From NCBI GenBank assembly GCA_963718295.1, contig CAVQYV010000008.1:62001-126000 (forward strand): a stretch of 64,000 nucleotides of DNA. Reading direction: 5' to 3'. The first letter of the stretch is position 1, and the number at the start of each line of letters is the position of its first letter. The position numbers were made by a program, and so were the translations under genes. Of this stretch, positions 37,454 through 46,764 are shown one piece after another. The stretch is from CAVQYV01 sp963718295 [NCBI: uncultured Methylomirabilota bacterium]. GTDB lineage: Bacteria > Methylomirabilota > Methylomirabilia > CAVQYV01. The notes beneath the pieces are model-generated. The model was not told where the DNA came from. It saw nothing but the letters and a program-made list of their open reading frames with translations, and did not search any database.

Positions 37454-38605
37454 TCATTTCGCCGGAAATTTTTCTGCCAGATACCGTTCCAGCCTCTTCA
37501 TGCCCTCCTCGATGTTCTCGATGGAATTGGCATAAGAGAATCGCAGATAGCCCTCTGCGTTGGAGCCGAAGTCGATCCCGGGGGTGCAGCCGACGCGGGC
37601 CTTTTGCAGGATATCGAAGGCAAATTCAAAGGAATCTGCGCAGAAGCGCTTCGCATTGGCGAGGACATAGAAGGCCCCGGTGGGCTCCACGGTGATCCCG
37701 AATCCCAACTCTCGCAGCTTGGGGATGATGAACTTGCGGCGGCTGGCATAGATGTCCTTCATGCGGGCCACATCCGGTCCCGCTTCCCTGAGGGCGGCGA
37801 TTCCGGCCCATTGGACGAAGGCATTGGCGGAGATGAAGAAATTCTGCGTCATCTTTTGCAGGGGCCGGACGAACTCCGGCGGGATGATCAGGTAGCCGAG
37901 GCGCCATCCGGTCATGGCGTAGAGCTTGGAGAAGCCGTTGATCACTATGGCGTTGTGGGTGAATTCCAGGATGGAGTGCTCCTTTCCCTCGTAGACCAGG
38001 CCGTGGTAGATCTCATCGGAGATTACCGTTTTTCCCAATTCTGCAATGGCCTGCATCTTCTCCGGGGGCGTTAGATTTCCAGTGGGATTGGCCGGAGAGT
38101 TGAGAAAAATGGCCTGGGTGCGAGGGCCAATCAGGGCTTTGATCTCCTCCGGACGGTATTGAAAGCCCTCCTCTTCGTAGACATTCAGGAAGGTCGGCTT
38201 TCCCTCCGCCATGAGCACGAAATTGGGATAACAGGCATAGTAGGGATTCGGCAGGATTACTTCGTCCCCGGGCTCCAGCAGGCTCAGAAAGAGGAGAAGC
38301 ATCCCGGGCGAGGTCCCCGAGGTGACCAGGATCTGGTCTGGGCTTACCTCCACCCCGTATTGATTGTGATAGTGCTCCGCAATGGCCTCTCGAAGCTCCA
38401 GGACGCCCAGGCTATGGGTGTAATGGGTCTTTCCGTCTCGGATGGCGCGGATCGCCGCCTCCTTGACGCATTCCGGCGTGTCGAAATCCGGCTCGCCCAC
38501 CTCCAGGTGCACGATATCCTCTCCTTTGCGCTCCATGGACGCCGCCTTCTCCATCACCTCCATCACAATGAAAGGGGAAATCTCGCCAGACCTCTTGCTA
38601 ACCAT
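37454..38605 (-). CDS. Class I/II pyridoxal phosphate aminotransferase
   Basis: A 383-residue fold-type I aminotransferase. The PLP lysine lies in VINGFSKLYAMTGWRLGY (near residue 235), the Asn of NSPANPTGN near residue 170, and the carboxylate-binding Arg near the C-terminus (LRFSYANS). The ATG at 38605 is preferred because GGTGGGAGGCAAAC precedes it; two upstream in-frame Met codons lack sites. It is of the aspartate/aromatic aminotransferase type; substrate not determinable. It is 54 bases upstream of the QueG-like gene and probably co-transcribed with it. Confidence 0.92.
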   Translation of the reverse strand: MVSKRSGEISPFIVMEVMEKAASMERKGEDIVHLEVGEPDFDTPECVKEAAIRAIRDGKTHYTHSLGVLELREAIAEHYHNQYGVEVSPDQILVTSGTSPGMLLLFLSLLEPGDEVILPNPYYACYPNFVLMAEGKPTFLNVYEEEGFQYRPEEIKALIGPRTQAIFLNSPANPTGNLTPPEKMQAIAELGKTVISDEIYHGLVYEGKEHSILEFTHNAIVINGFSKLYAMTGWRLGYLIIPPEFVRPLQKMTQNFFISANAFVQWAGIAALREAGPDVARMKDIYASRRKFIIPKLRELGFGITVEPTGAFYVLANAKRFCADSFEFAFDILQKARVGCTPGIDFGSNAEGYLRFSYANSIENIEEGMKRLERYLAEKFPAK

Positions 38606-39349
38606 GTTTGCCTCCCACCGATTCATTTCACGAGGGTCCCACATGCATGGGCCGTAGCGCTCTTGTACTCAATTCGACGGGGAAAGTCAAGGACCCAAGC
38701 CACTGACGGCTATTGGGCTTGGAGCCCCCGAGCCTGGCCGGCCAAGAGGACACTGATCTTCGCGCGCGGCATGTTCTCTCTCGATCCCATGAGACAGAGA
38801 GGTAACAAAGAGGGCAGTAGACTACCCAGAATGCGGTAGCGCTTCCCCCTTGTATACCTTTATGGCCGAGGGCATGCCGAGAGATCTGCTGAAAGCCCCG
38901 TGGCCCGACTCATCGGTCTTAGCCGCGAGACGATACATGCAATGGCTTGGTTTTTGCAAAAATTGTCCTCCGTAAGCGAGGAAGAAAACCCCATCCCCAA
39001 TAGTCCTTCAACAGAGCCATTCACCATGAGAGACATACCATTCAAATTACGCCGAAAGAGCAACCCTGAGGCCATCAAAAGGCGATCCAAGCATTTTTCT
39101 GGGGGCCGCGAAGACGGAAGAGAACTGGACTGGCATAAGAAATCCAAGAGGATGGACAGTTCGCTGCGCGAGGACGATTCCGATTTCGAGAGCCCCTGGC
39201 AATCTCCATTCCCGGCTTGGTGAGCCAGATACTGCTTTGTCCCTGTAGGTGCGGTTTCAGAGTTGAAGGATGGTGTGGATTTCCACTCCAGAGACCACAT
39301 GCTGTGCAGCGCCGCGATAGGAGTATGGTTCAAGGAAGGGAGTGGAGCA
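38606..39349. other. Intergenic region with no confirmed gene
   Basis: 744 bases before the broken C39-like gene. A plus frame at 38900-39223 (107 codons, starting MARLIGLSRETIHAMAWFLQ, very basic C-terminal half) and an overlapping minus frame have no ribosome site or family match. It may be decayed DNA at the edge of the accessory region. Confidence 0.4.
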
Positions 39350-41184
39350 ATGCGACGGAATCAGATCCAAATGCTCGTAGTTGCAGCTCTTGTTTTCTTC
39401 TCACTCTTGGGTGAGGTAGCACCTTCTGAGGCCTCCACCAGCGTTTTCCAGGGGTTGGAGCGCTACCCCGTGAATGGAAAGGAATGGATACCATTGGTGG
39501 ATGGCAAAGCATATTTTCGGGATGCCTTCGTAGGCGGTTTGACAGCCATTCTCGACGCTGCCGATGGGGAGGAATGGGGAGGTTCGGTGGTCCGGCCTGA
39601 TGGTTCCTATCTCTACTGGTATCCCATTAGATTCCATTCGAATTACCAGGGTAAATCGGACTGCTTTGTATGCTCGAATTGGCGAGAGCCCGTCTGTGGC
39701 TCGAACAGCATCATGATGCGTTGGTATACGAATGTACGTCCCGATGCGGATAGCGGATTGCCATGCTATCCCACTGGCCTCTGGAGGTATAGCTTCACGA
39801 AGAACGGCGTTGCCTTTGCTACTCCGGAATTCACGCTTTTGCCACAGATTCCTGGGGTGCCGTGCTTCAGCCAAGGAGACCAGCAACACACCTTAGCGAT
39901 TCCATCTGTAAGGGGCCGAGGAGACAATGGTCGCATTACATCCGTTCGCTGCGGCGGAAAGTACCAGATTCCCTGGACGATTGCTGCCAAAGGGTGTCTC
40001 CTGGTTAACGCTGTTATGATTCTACAATACCACGGGGTGACTACAGGGAGTCGACGGCGGAACCTGTGACGCCGGAGAACCTGAATGCCTGGCTAATTGA
40101 AACAGGGTACGGCTATGACGCCGATAGGTGAACTGAGACTGCCAAAAGCTGAGAAAGTACTCGGGCGGGCAAGTGACATATCGCCAAATGGTCGAGTTGG
40201 ATACTGATGTTCCATAGCGATGCTTTCCTTCGAGAAGAAATGTGCAAGTATGGACCTACCGTGATCCGGGTCCAGTTCGCCCGCCGGGTCATCCGGGGCC
40301 ACTTCGTGGTAGGCGACTGGGCGGGACTACCCCGCAGGAAAGCACCTGGCTGATTAACGATCCAGCCGGAGGAGAAGTGACTACGTTGGCCCAAATATGG
40401 AAATCGATACTATTGTCTCCGGAGGTTTACTGGCCCGGAATTTGGTTGGACGGACCGTTTAGTGGACTCAGTATCAAGCTATACTCCCCTGCGGAGTTCT
40501 TCTCACTGACCCGCAGGGACGGCGGACAGGGCGGGACCCCATCAGCAACATGGGCTTACAGGGAGATTCCGCGCTCTGCTTACGTGGACGTCTGCATTGC
40601 AGATGCGGAGAATGGCGAACTCGTCCCTCCGGTAATGGAACTTGAGGTATTGCGAGCCTATAGACGGGACTTACACCCTACAGGTGACGGGGATTGAAGC
40701 GGGAGGTTACAGTCTCTATATTCGGCCTGAAGATCGGACAGGGGAATCGGCCTCCCAGACGTTGCTCGGGGAGATCCCTACCTATCCAGGTGCTATCCAC
40801 AGCTATACTATCGAATACTCTGCTACTCCCGGTGCCATATTGAAGCTCTTCGGTGGCTTTGACGGACACGGCCAAAGGCCCAGTAACGTAAACATGTTCC
40901 TGTCCTACGGCAACCCTATGAGCTCTCGGGTTCAGCTTGAGGCGGGTGAGAAGACATTTCCTCTTGTGATCTTATACGGAGCCACCATTCAGCCGCAAAC
41001 CTTTCGGGCTACGCTAAATGGAACGGATATAACGGCCCAGTTCCGCCCTATCCCCGGAGGAACCGAACTGATCAACCTGTCGCTGGATCCTGGCTCAAAC
41101 CCATTAGTTCTGTCCGTAGACGGTGCCACCGCCTCGGGCAGGGTGGCCACGGACACGGACCGCTTGGTCTTCCTAGTGCCATGA
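39350..41184 (+). pseudogene. Exported C39-like peptidase with C-terminal beta domain, multiply frameshifted
   Basis: The start at 39350, behind GGGAGTGGAG, encodes a signal peptide (MLVVAALVFFSLLGEVAPSEA) and an N-terminal region, then a C39-like papain-fold segment: KGCLLVNAVMILQYHGV carries the expected nucleophile Cys, and the frames that follow contain TPENLNAWLIETGYGYDAD, then GHFVVGDWAG (His box) and WLINDPAGG, all in the order usual for C39-like peptidases. The reading frame changes at about 40050, 40126, 40230, 40315 and 40655. The last 180 residues form a beta-rich tail ending SGRVATDTDRLVFLVP, shared with 41181-42049 and 54159-54323. Five breaks in 0.6 kb argue for genuine decay. 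Confidence 0.75.
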
Positions 41185-42049
41185 GATCGGGATTCCTTTC
41201 CTGCATCTTCTTGTTAATTTTGATTATCGCGCCACCGATCAGGCAGCTCGAAATCGGAGCGACCCCCCCAGATCCCCAGCAAACACTCATGGAGAGAAAG
41301 CCGTCCAAAGAGCCCTTTCACAGTCTCACCCTCAGGCTCTTGGGTCTTAAGATGGACCGGATCAGTCAAAATTTGGTGAGCGAGCTTCTTCTGACCGATT
41401 CCCAGGGGCGGCGAACGGGAACAGACCCCATGGCAAGAGCCAGATATAAGGAAATCCCTCAATCCGCCTACATAGAGGAATATATGGTTCGTCCAATGAA
41501 AGAGCTTGAGATCTCCAAGCCGCTCGACGGATCATATATCGTTGCAGGTGATCGGGATAAACCGCGGAAGTTACGATTTGTCGACCTATCCGACCGACGA
41601 AGCCGGAGACTCCCCCAATCAGCCCCGCTTTGATAACATCCCTATCGCACCCCGAATGGTACACGCCTACAAGCTGGACTACACTCGTACCCCTGGAATT
41701 CCTCTCAAGGTCACCGGCGGCTTCGACGGGGGAGGAAAGGGGCCAACAGATATGAACAACTTCTTGACCTATGCAAATCCCATTTCCACTGAAACCGACA
41801 ATCCGGGCTGGAAAGACCCCCTTTCCTTTGATCCTATTTTATGCCCCCACCATCGATCCCGCTAGCTTCACGGCTACGCTGGATGGCGTCGATATCTCAC
41901 GCCGGTTCAAGCCGATCCCCGGTGGCTACCAGGTCATTCCCCTCAAGTTCAGTGTTGGCTCGCATACCCTGATGCTTTCGGTGCAAGGGAAGACCTCCGG
42001 CGGCGAGGCGGCCACGGACACGGACAAGCTCACTTTCTCGGTTCATTGA
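41181..42049 (+). pseudogene. Exported paralogue of the preceding tail domain, frameshifted
   Basis: The ATG overlaps the preceding stop as ATGA and encodes a signal sequence (GFLSCIFLLILIIAPPI). The rest matches the tail of the C39-like gene domain for domain: EIPQSAYIEEYM against EIPRSAYVDVCI, VTGGFDGGGKGP against LFGGFDGHGQRP, and DGVDISRRFKPIPGG against NGTDITAQFRPIPGG. There is no peptidase part. The frame shifts near 41540 and 41815. It probably encoded a secreted partner or a gene duplicate lacking the enzyme. Confidence 0.7.
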
Positions 42050-42081
42050 TGCGGGAGGGATTGAAAAGAAACCCACAATCC

Positions 42082-42468
42082 ATGAAAACTACCAAATTGC
42101 TTTGGATTGCTGTGATCTCCGTTATTGTCCTCGCGGCCGGCTATTTGATGGTCTACAGAGGCCGACAGGCGCCGACTACGGTGGCCGCAAATACCGCGCG
42201 GCAAAATGATTCCCAAAATCAGAAGCAGGCGGGTCCGATGGCTCTCTCGGGCAAGGAACAAACGTATATCGTCGCCTCTGACTATGTCTCCGTGCGACGG
42301 AACCAAACGTGCGTTTGCCGGAAGAGGCCCTCTCCTACAAAGAACTACAAGGAAAGGATCCCCCAAGCCTGGCCCCTTGCCTCTATTATGGAGAAAGCGT
42401 TCTGGGCGAGGCTGATCCCGCCCATCCGGACGTCATAACTCTTCGCGCCCCGGTTCAGGGATATGCAG
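42082..42468 (+). pseudogene. Bitopic membrane protein remnant, frameshifted and cut by a mobile element
   Basis: The ATG at 42082 starts MKTTKLLWIAVISVIVLAAGY, a clear signal anchor. The frame changes near 42300 (to LPEEALSYKELQGKDPP), and the second frame runs directly into the terminal sequence of the transposase-derived element at 42469, losing its original end. It follows the two exported paralogues on the same strand and was probably part of their operon. Confidence 0.5.
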
Positions 42469-42886
42469 GAATCAGGGGACATAATACCGATTCTTCCCTT
42501 GCCTTTGTAAGTAGATCCTCATAGCATACCCGTATGGCCCGTATCTCGCGCATCGTCGTTCCGGGTTACCCCCACCATGTAACCCAGCGGGGCGTCCGCT
42601 CGATGGAGGTGTTTCACAGGGATGAGGAACGCCACGCTTACCTTCGGTTTCTTGCCGAGGAGGCAGGCCGCTTCGATGTGGACATCCTCTGCTGGTGCCT
42701 GATGAGCAACCATGTCCATGTCATAGCCGTCCCCCATCAGGAGACCTCTCTTGCCAGGGCGTTCGGCGAGGCGCACCGGCGCTATACCTGATGGAAGAAC
42801 TTCGCGGAAGGCGTACGCGGGTATCTCTTCCAGGGACGGTTCAGCTCGTCCGTCCTCGGCGAAGATCACCTGCTTTCTGAATCGGT
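42469..42886 (+). mobile_element. Truncated REP-associated tyrosine transposase (RAYT) element
   Basis: The element starts at GAATCAGGGGACATAATACC. The transposase frame (42534-42791, MARISRIVVPGYPHHVTQRG) shows the IS200/Y1 family start and the HUH motif LMSNHVHVIAVP. It meets an in-frame TGA at 42789-42791; the continuation WKNFAEGVRGYLFQGRFSS is still recognisable, and the element ends abruptly where the next copy begins at 42887. The Tyr-bearing helix and C-terminus are missing, so it cannot be active. Confidence 0.75.
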
Positions 42887-43195
42887 GAATCAGGGGACAT
42901 AATACCGATTCTTCCCTTGCCTTTGTCAGTAGATTCTCATAGCATACCAGTAGGGCCCGTATCTCGCGCATCGTTGTTCCGGGTTGAAAGGAGTTTCTTC
43001 GCAGCGGAGACGACCAGGCAACGGTCCGGCTCTGGCTGGCGACGCGGACGGGTCGGCCGGCAGGCGGTGAGGAGCTTATTGCCCTAGTGGAACGGCTGAC
43101 GGGTCGTGACCTGCGCAAAGGGCCGCCGGGAAGGCCCAGAAAGGCGCAGGCATAAAACAGTATTATGTCCCCGGATTCCCCTGTCCCCGGATTCC
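42887..43195 (+). mobile_element. RAYT-derived miniature element, copy 1
   Basis: A 309-base deletion derivative of the RAYT element. It keeps the left end, about ten start codons (ATG changed to AGG), then jumps to the transposase C-terminal codons (TVRLWLATRTGRPAGGEEL and RKGPPGRPRKAQA stop). Imperfect inverted ends: GAATCAGGGGACATAATAC left, and right GTATTATGTCCCCGGATTC. About 95 percent identical by eye to the copy at 46048. Confidence 0.75.
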
Positions 43196-43293
43196 CCCGG
43201 ACAAGGCTGATCACTTCATTTTCAGATGTAATAATCATTCGCTTTAGAAGTCTAAGCTGTTCCGAAACCATTTTACAATTAAAGGAGAGGTGT

Positions 43294-44121
43294 ATGAAAA
43301 AGATTTCAGTATTATTCGTCTTAGCGATTCTCTTTGTTTCTTCGATTTCCCTTGCTCAAGAAAAAGATATGAAAGGTTCGCAAGATCATCCGTTGCTTTC
43401 AAGAATTCCTAACTACTACATAAGCGACCAAGCAAAAAAAGATTTCGATAGTTATACATCCCCATACATTGATAAAGATAATGTTTGGGAAGGAAAGCTC
43501 ACTCAAACAAATTATTCCGCTAAAGAAGGAACTAAAGAATTAAGCTTCCTTCAGATAGTAAAAAATTATGAAAATGCCATAAAAAAACTGGGCGGAAAAA
43601 TATTGTTATCAGAAACTCGAATATTAAACGCTAAGATCGAAAAAAATAAAGGCGTTACTTATGTAAGCGTTGAGGCATTTAATGACGGAAGAAATTACAC
43701 TTTGATTATCGTCGAAAACAAACCGATGGAAGACGAAGTTACTATTGACGCTGCATCTTTGAGTAAAGGTATTTCTGAAACAGGAAAAATTGCTATTTAC
43801 GGAATTTATTTTGACACCGGCAAATCAGATATCAAACCGGAATCTAAGCCAACAATTGTTGAAATTGTAAAAATGCTAAAACAAAACTCAAAGCTAAAGC
43901 TTTTTGTTGTTGGGCATACAGATATTGATGGTTCCTTGGAATCAAATATGAAATTATCATCAGGCCGCGCAGCTTCGGTTGTCAAAGCTTTAATTGAAAA
44001 TGGAATTCAGGCTTCAAGATTAAAATCTGGTGGAGTTGGACCTTACTGCCCGGTTGAAAGTAATCATACCGAAGGAGGAAAAGCAAAAAACCGTAGAGTC
44101 GAGTTAGTAGAAATGTTTTAA
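43294..44121 (+). CDS. OmpA-family outer-membrane protein, AT-rich
   Basis: A 275-residue exported protein with a signal peptide (ISVLFVLAILFVSSISLA) and a C-terminal OmpA peptidoglycan-binding domain (FDTGKSDIKPESKPTIVEI near residue 175, then VVGHTDIDGSLESN and the ending AKNRRVELV). The middle resembles no family known to me. AAAGGAGAGGTGT precedes the ATG. The gene is strikingly AT-rich and Lys/Asn-rich, unlike every neighbour, and is bordered by a miniature element on one side and a dead insertion sequence on the other: recent horizontal acquisition, possibly from a Bacteroidota- or Ignavibacteria-like donor, is inferred. The frame is intact. Confidence 0.88.
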   Translation: MKKISVLFVLAILFVSSISLAQEKDMKGSQDHPLLSRIPNYYISDQAKKDFDSYTSPYIDKDNVWEGKLTQTNYSAKEGTKELSFLQIVKNYENAIKKLGGKILLSETRILNAKIEKNKGVTYVSVEAFNDGRNYTLIIVENKPMEDEVTIDAASLSKGISETGKIAIYGIYFDTGKSDIKPESKPTIVEIVKMLKQNSKLKLFVVGHTDIDGSLESNMKLSSGRAASVVKALIENGIQASRLKSGGVGPYCPVESNHTEGGKAKNRRVELVEMF

Positions 44122-44275
44122 ACTCATTTTCAACAGTCTCCGCGCTTATCCACAGACCTGCTGTCAGTAAAATCCACGACTTAAGATGATCCGCGTCCTT
44201 CTCTCACCCGAAAAGTAGTGCTAACTATGTGTATTTTGCCCTTACAACTGCCCTTCTTTCCGGCATCCTGGGGCC

Positions 44276-45868
44276 ATGTTCGTCAGGCTCAAGAGCTATT
44301 TATCTAAAGGCAACAGATACGAATATCTCCAGATCGTCGAATCCTATCGGGATCACGGTGCCGTCCGCCAGAGAGTCGTGTCTAATATCGGCCGGCTCGA
44401 TCTGCTGGCCGCCTCCGAGCAACTCGATCAGATCGTTTCGGGCCTCTCCCGCTACAGCGAGGCCTACCGTGGATTTCAAGCCTTCCTCCGGGGGAGCTGG
44501 AAGGATGTACCGCCCGCACCTGGGGACCCTGCCGATCTTTGGCCGGCTCTGGGAGGATCAGCGGCTGCCGGAGGTGATCCGGCATCTGGCCCAGGGACGA
44601 GGGTTCCAGTTCGAAGTGGAACGAGCGGTCTTCGCCCTGGCGCTGCAACGGCTCTGTGCCCCGGGAGCGATCTTTCCGGTCGAGGATGGCTGGAGACGGT
44701 AGAGGCCCCCGGATTGCAGGCATTGCGCCTGCAGCATCTGTACCGGACCTGCACGTTCCTGGCCGGGATCCGGGAAGAGCTGGAGCGGGAGCTCTTCTTC
44801 CGGGACCGGGATCTCTTCTCCCAGGAGCTGGACCTGGTCTTCCTGGACACCACCTCCACCTATGTGTACCGGGATCAGGAGACGCCCTATCGGCGACGGG
44901 GGTTCTCCCGGGATCGCCGGGCCGATCTGCCCCAGTTCGTCCTGTGCGTGGCGGTGGATGCCAAGGGGTGGCCCGTAGCCTGGGAGATCTATCCGGGCAA
45001 CACGGCGGACGGGGTCGCCCTGGAGCGGATCGTGGGAGCCCTGCGGGAGCGCTTTCGGATTCGGCGGGCCATCGTGGTGGCCGACCGGGGGATGATGTCC
45101 CGGGAGACGATCCGGCTGCTGGAGGCACACCCGGCCCCCTTCGACTACATCCTGGGCTGTCGGATGCGAGAACAAAAGGAGGTACGCGAAGAGGTGCTGG
45201 CCCGGGTGGGCCGCTACCAGGTCGTAGCCGGGAACCTGGAGGTGAAAGAGGTGAGCGTAGGAGGCAAGCGCTACCTCGTCTGCCGCAACCCGGAGGAGGT
45301 CCAGAAGGATCAGGCGGCCCGGGAGGCTATCCTGGCCCAGCTGGAGGAGGTCCTCTCTCAGGGTCCAAGGGACTCATGGCCAACAAGGGGTATAGGCGTT
45401 TCCTGAAGATCGGGAAAGGCTCGGTGCGCATCGATCCTTTGGCCGTCGAGCAGGATGCCCGCCTGGACGGCAAGTTCGTGCTGGCCACCAATACCGATTG
45501 CCCGCAGCGGAGGTGGCCCGAAGCTACAAGAGCCTCTGGCGGGTGGAGCGTACCTTTCGCGAGGAGAAATCTACCTTGGAGGTGCGGCCATCTATCACCA
45601 TCGGGATGACACCTGCATCGGCACATCGTCGCCTCCTTTTGGCCCTGCGCCTGGAGGTGGACCTGCAACGGAGACTGGAGGAGAAGGAAATCGAGGCCCG
45701 GCCCAGCTGATGCAACAGCTTTCCAGGTGCAGGCGGTGCACATCGGCCTGGGGGACGACACTTCCTCCACGGACATCTGGGTCCGCTTCTCTCGCCTTCC
45801 AGGCGGTGGGCATGCGTCCCCGCCGGATGGTGGAGATGGAGGGAGGAAGATGTAGTGCCAAGAATTGG
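44276..45868 (+). pseudogene. IS4-superfamily (IS1634-like) transposase, multiply frameshifted
   Basis: A DDE transposase relic. The parts appear in order but in different frames: MFVRLKSYLSKGNRYEYLQIVES start, RLWEDQRLPEVIRHLAQGRG (second frame), then DLVFLDTTSTYVYRD with the first Asp and RRADLPQFVLCVAVDAKGWPV, VVADRGMMS with the second Asp, and YKSLWRVERTFREEKS with the Glu (third frame near 45520). Breaks lie near 44510, 44665, 45365 and 45490. Clear terminal inverted repeats were not found by eye, so the element's edges are unknown. Confidence 0.75.
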
Positions 45869-45978
45869 AGCTAAGCGAATCTGCTAAATAATAAGTACAG
45901 AAAGGCAGGAAGAGAAAAGCAATATGTATCAAGGCCTTTGGCCCCCTCCATACTGTTTCAGGAAGGTGTGCCATCCTT

Positions 45979-46047
45979 GGAAGAATCAGGGGACATGGAA
46001 GAATCAGGGAAGAATCAGGGGACATGGAAGAATCAGGGGACATGGAA
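45979..46047 (+). repeat. Tandem copies of the RAYT element end
   Basis: The 18-base unit GGAAGAATCAGGGGACAT is repeated at 45979, 46026 and (running into the element) 46044, with one truncated and one slightly shifted unit between 45997 and 46025. The unit is the left terminal sequence of the miniature element that follows directly. Confidence 0.8.
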
Positions 46048-46358
46048 GAATCAGGGGACATAATACCGATTCTTCCCTTGCCTTTATCAGTAGATTCTCA
46101 TCGCATACCAGTATGGCCCGTATCCCGCGCATCGTTGTTCCGGGTTGAAAGGAGTTTCTTCGCAGCGGAGACGACCAGGGGACGGTCCGGCTCTGGCTGG
46201 CGACGCGGACGGGGCGGCCGGCAGGCGGTGAGGAGTTTATTGCCCTAGTGGAACGGCTGACGGGTCGTGACCTGCGCAAAGGGCGGCCGGGAAGGCCCAG
46301 AAAGGCGCAGGCATAAAAACAGTATTATGTCCCCGGATTCCCCTGTCCCCGGATTCCC
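46048..46358 (+). mobile_element. RAYT-derived miniature element, copy 2
   Basis: Nearly identical to 42887-43195, with the same internal deletion, left end (GAATCAGGGGACATAATAC) and right end (a tandem pair of GTCCCCGGATTCCC). Here the start codon ATG is intact. It lies directly against a fragment of a LUD gene, which it or a related event has truncated. Confidence 0.75.
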
Positions 46359-46583
46359 CACAGGGGTTTTTGAACCCGAGCCTCTTGACATTCATGGGGG
46401 CGACCCACTCCCGCACCCTTCTTTCCGCCTCTTCCAGATCCTTCACGATCTTGTTGACCCCGCAGACCAAAATCACCTTCCTGGGTCCGAAGGTCATCGC
46501 CGCCACTCGATTGCCCGTGCCATCAATGTTGAAGAGCTTGCCGTCTTCCGTTACCGCATTGCTGCTGCCAACAAACACATCGG
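46359..46583 (-). pseudogene. Fragment of a LUD-domain (LutC/YkgG-like) gene
   Basis: About 225 bases match 51243-51469, the middle of the intact LUD gene, with a few substitutions (SSNAVTEDGKLFNIDGTG and FGPRKVILVCGVNKIVKDLE are identical in both). The 3' side is cut by the miniature element and the 5' side ends near 46583. It and the intact copy flank the twin repeat-protein genes. Confidence 0.8.
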
Positions 46584-46764
46584 CCAGATGCATGCGTGAT
46601 GATACGAGGTGCAACGGGAACTGCGGAGGTCCAACGGGCCTCTCATCTTGCAGGCATTGAAAGCCAATGGCCTATTTCTTGCTGAGGTCGATTTAACAGC
46701 CTACTGGAAAGATCGTTCAGGTGGCATCCGAAGACCCGAGCGGAGATCAGAAAGGAGGAGCAAG

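Noticed and set aside
42789-42791. In-frame TGA in the RAYT gene as a selenocysteine codon
   Set aside because: No SECIS-like stem follows, the residue is not a known selenocysteine position, and the element is truncated anyway.
45979-46066. Tandem repeats as a CRISPR array
   Set aside because: The units abut with no unique spacers, and they equal the end sequence of the adjacent mobile element.
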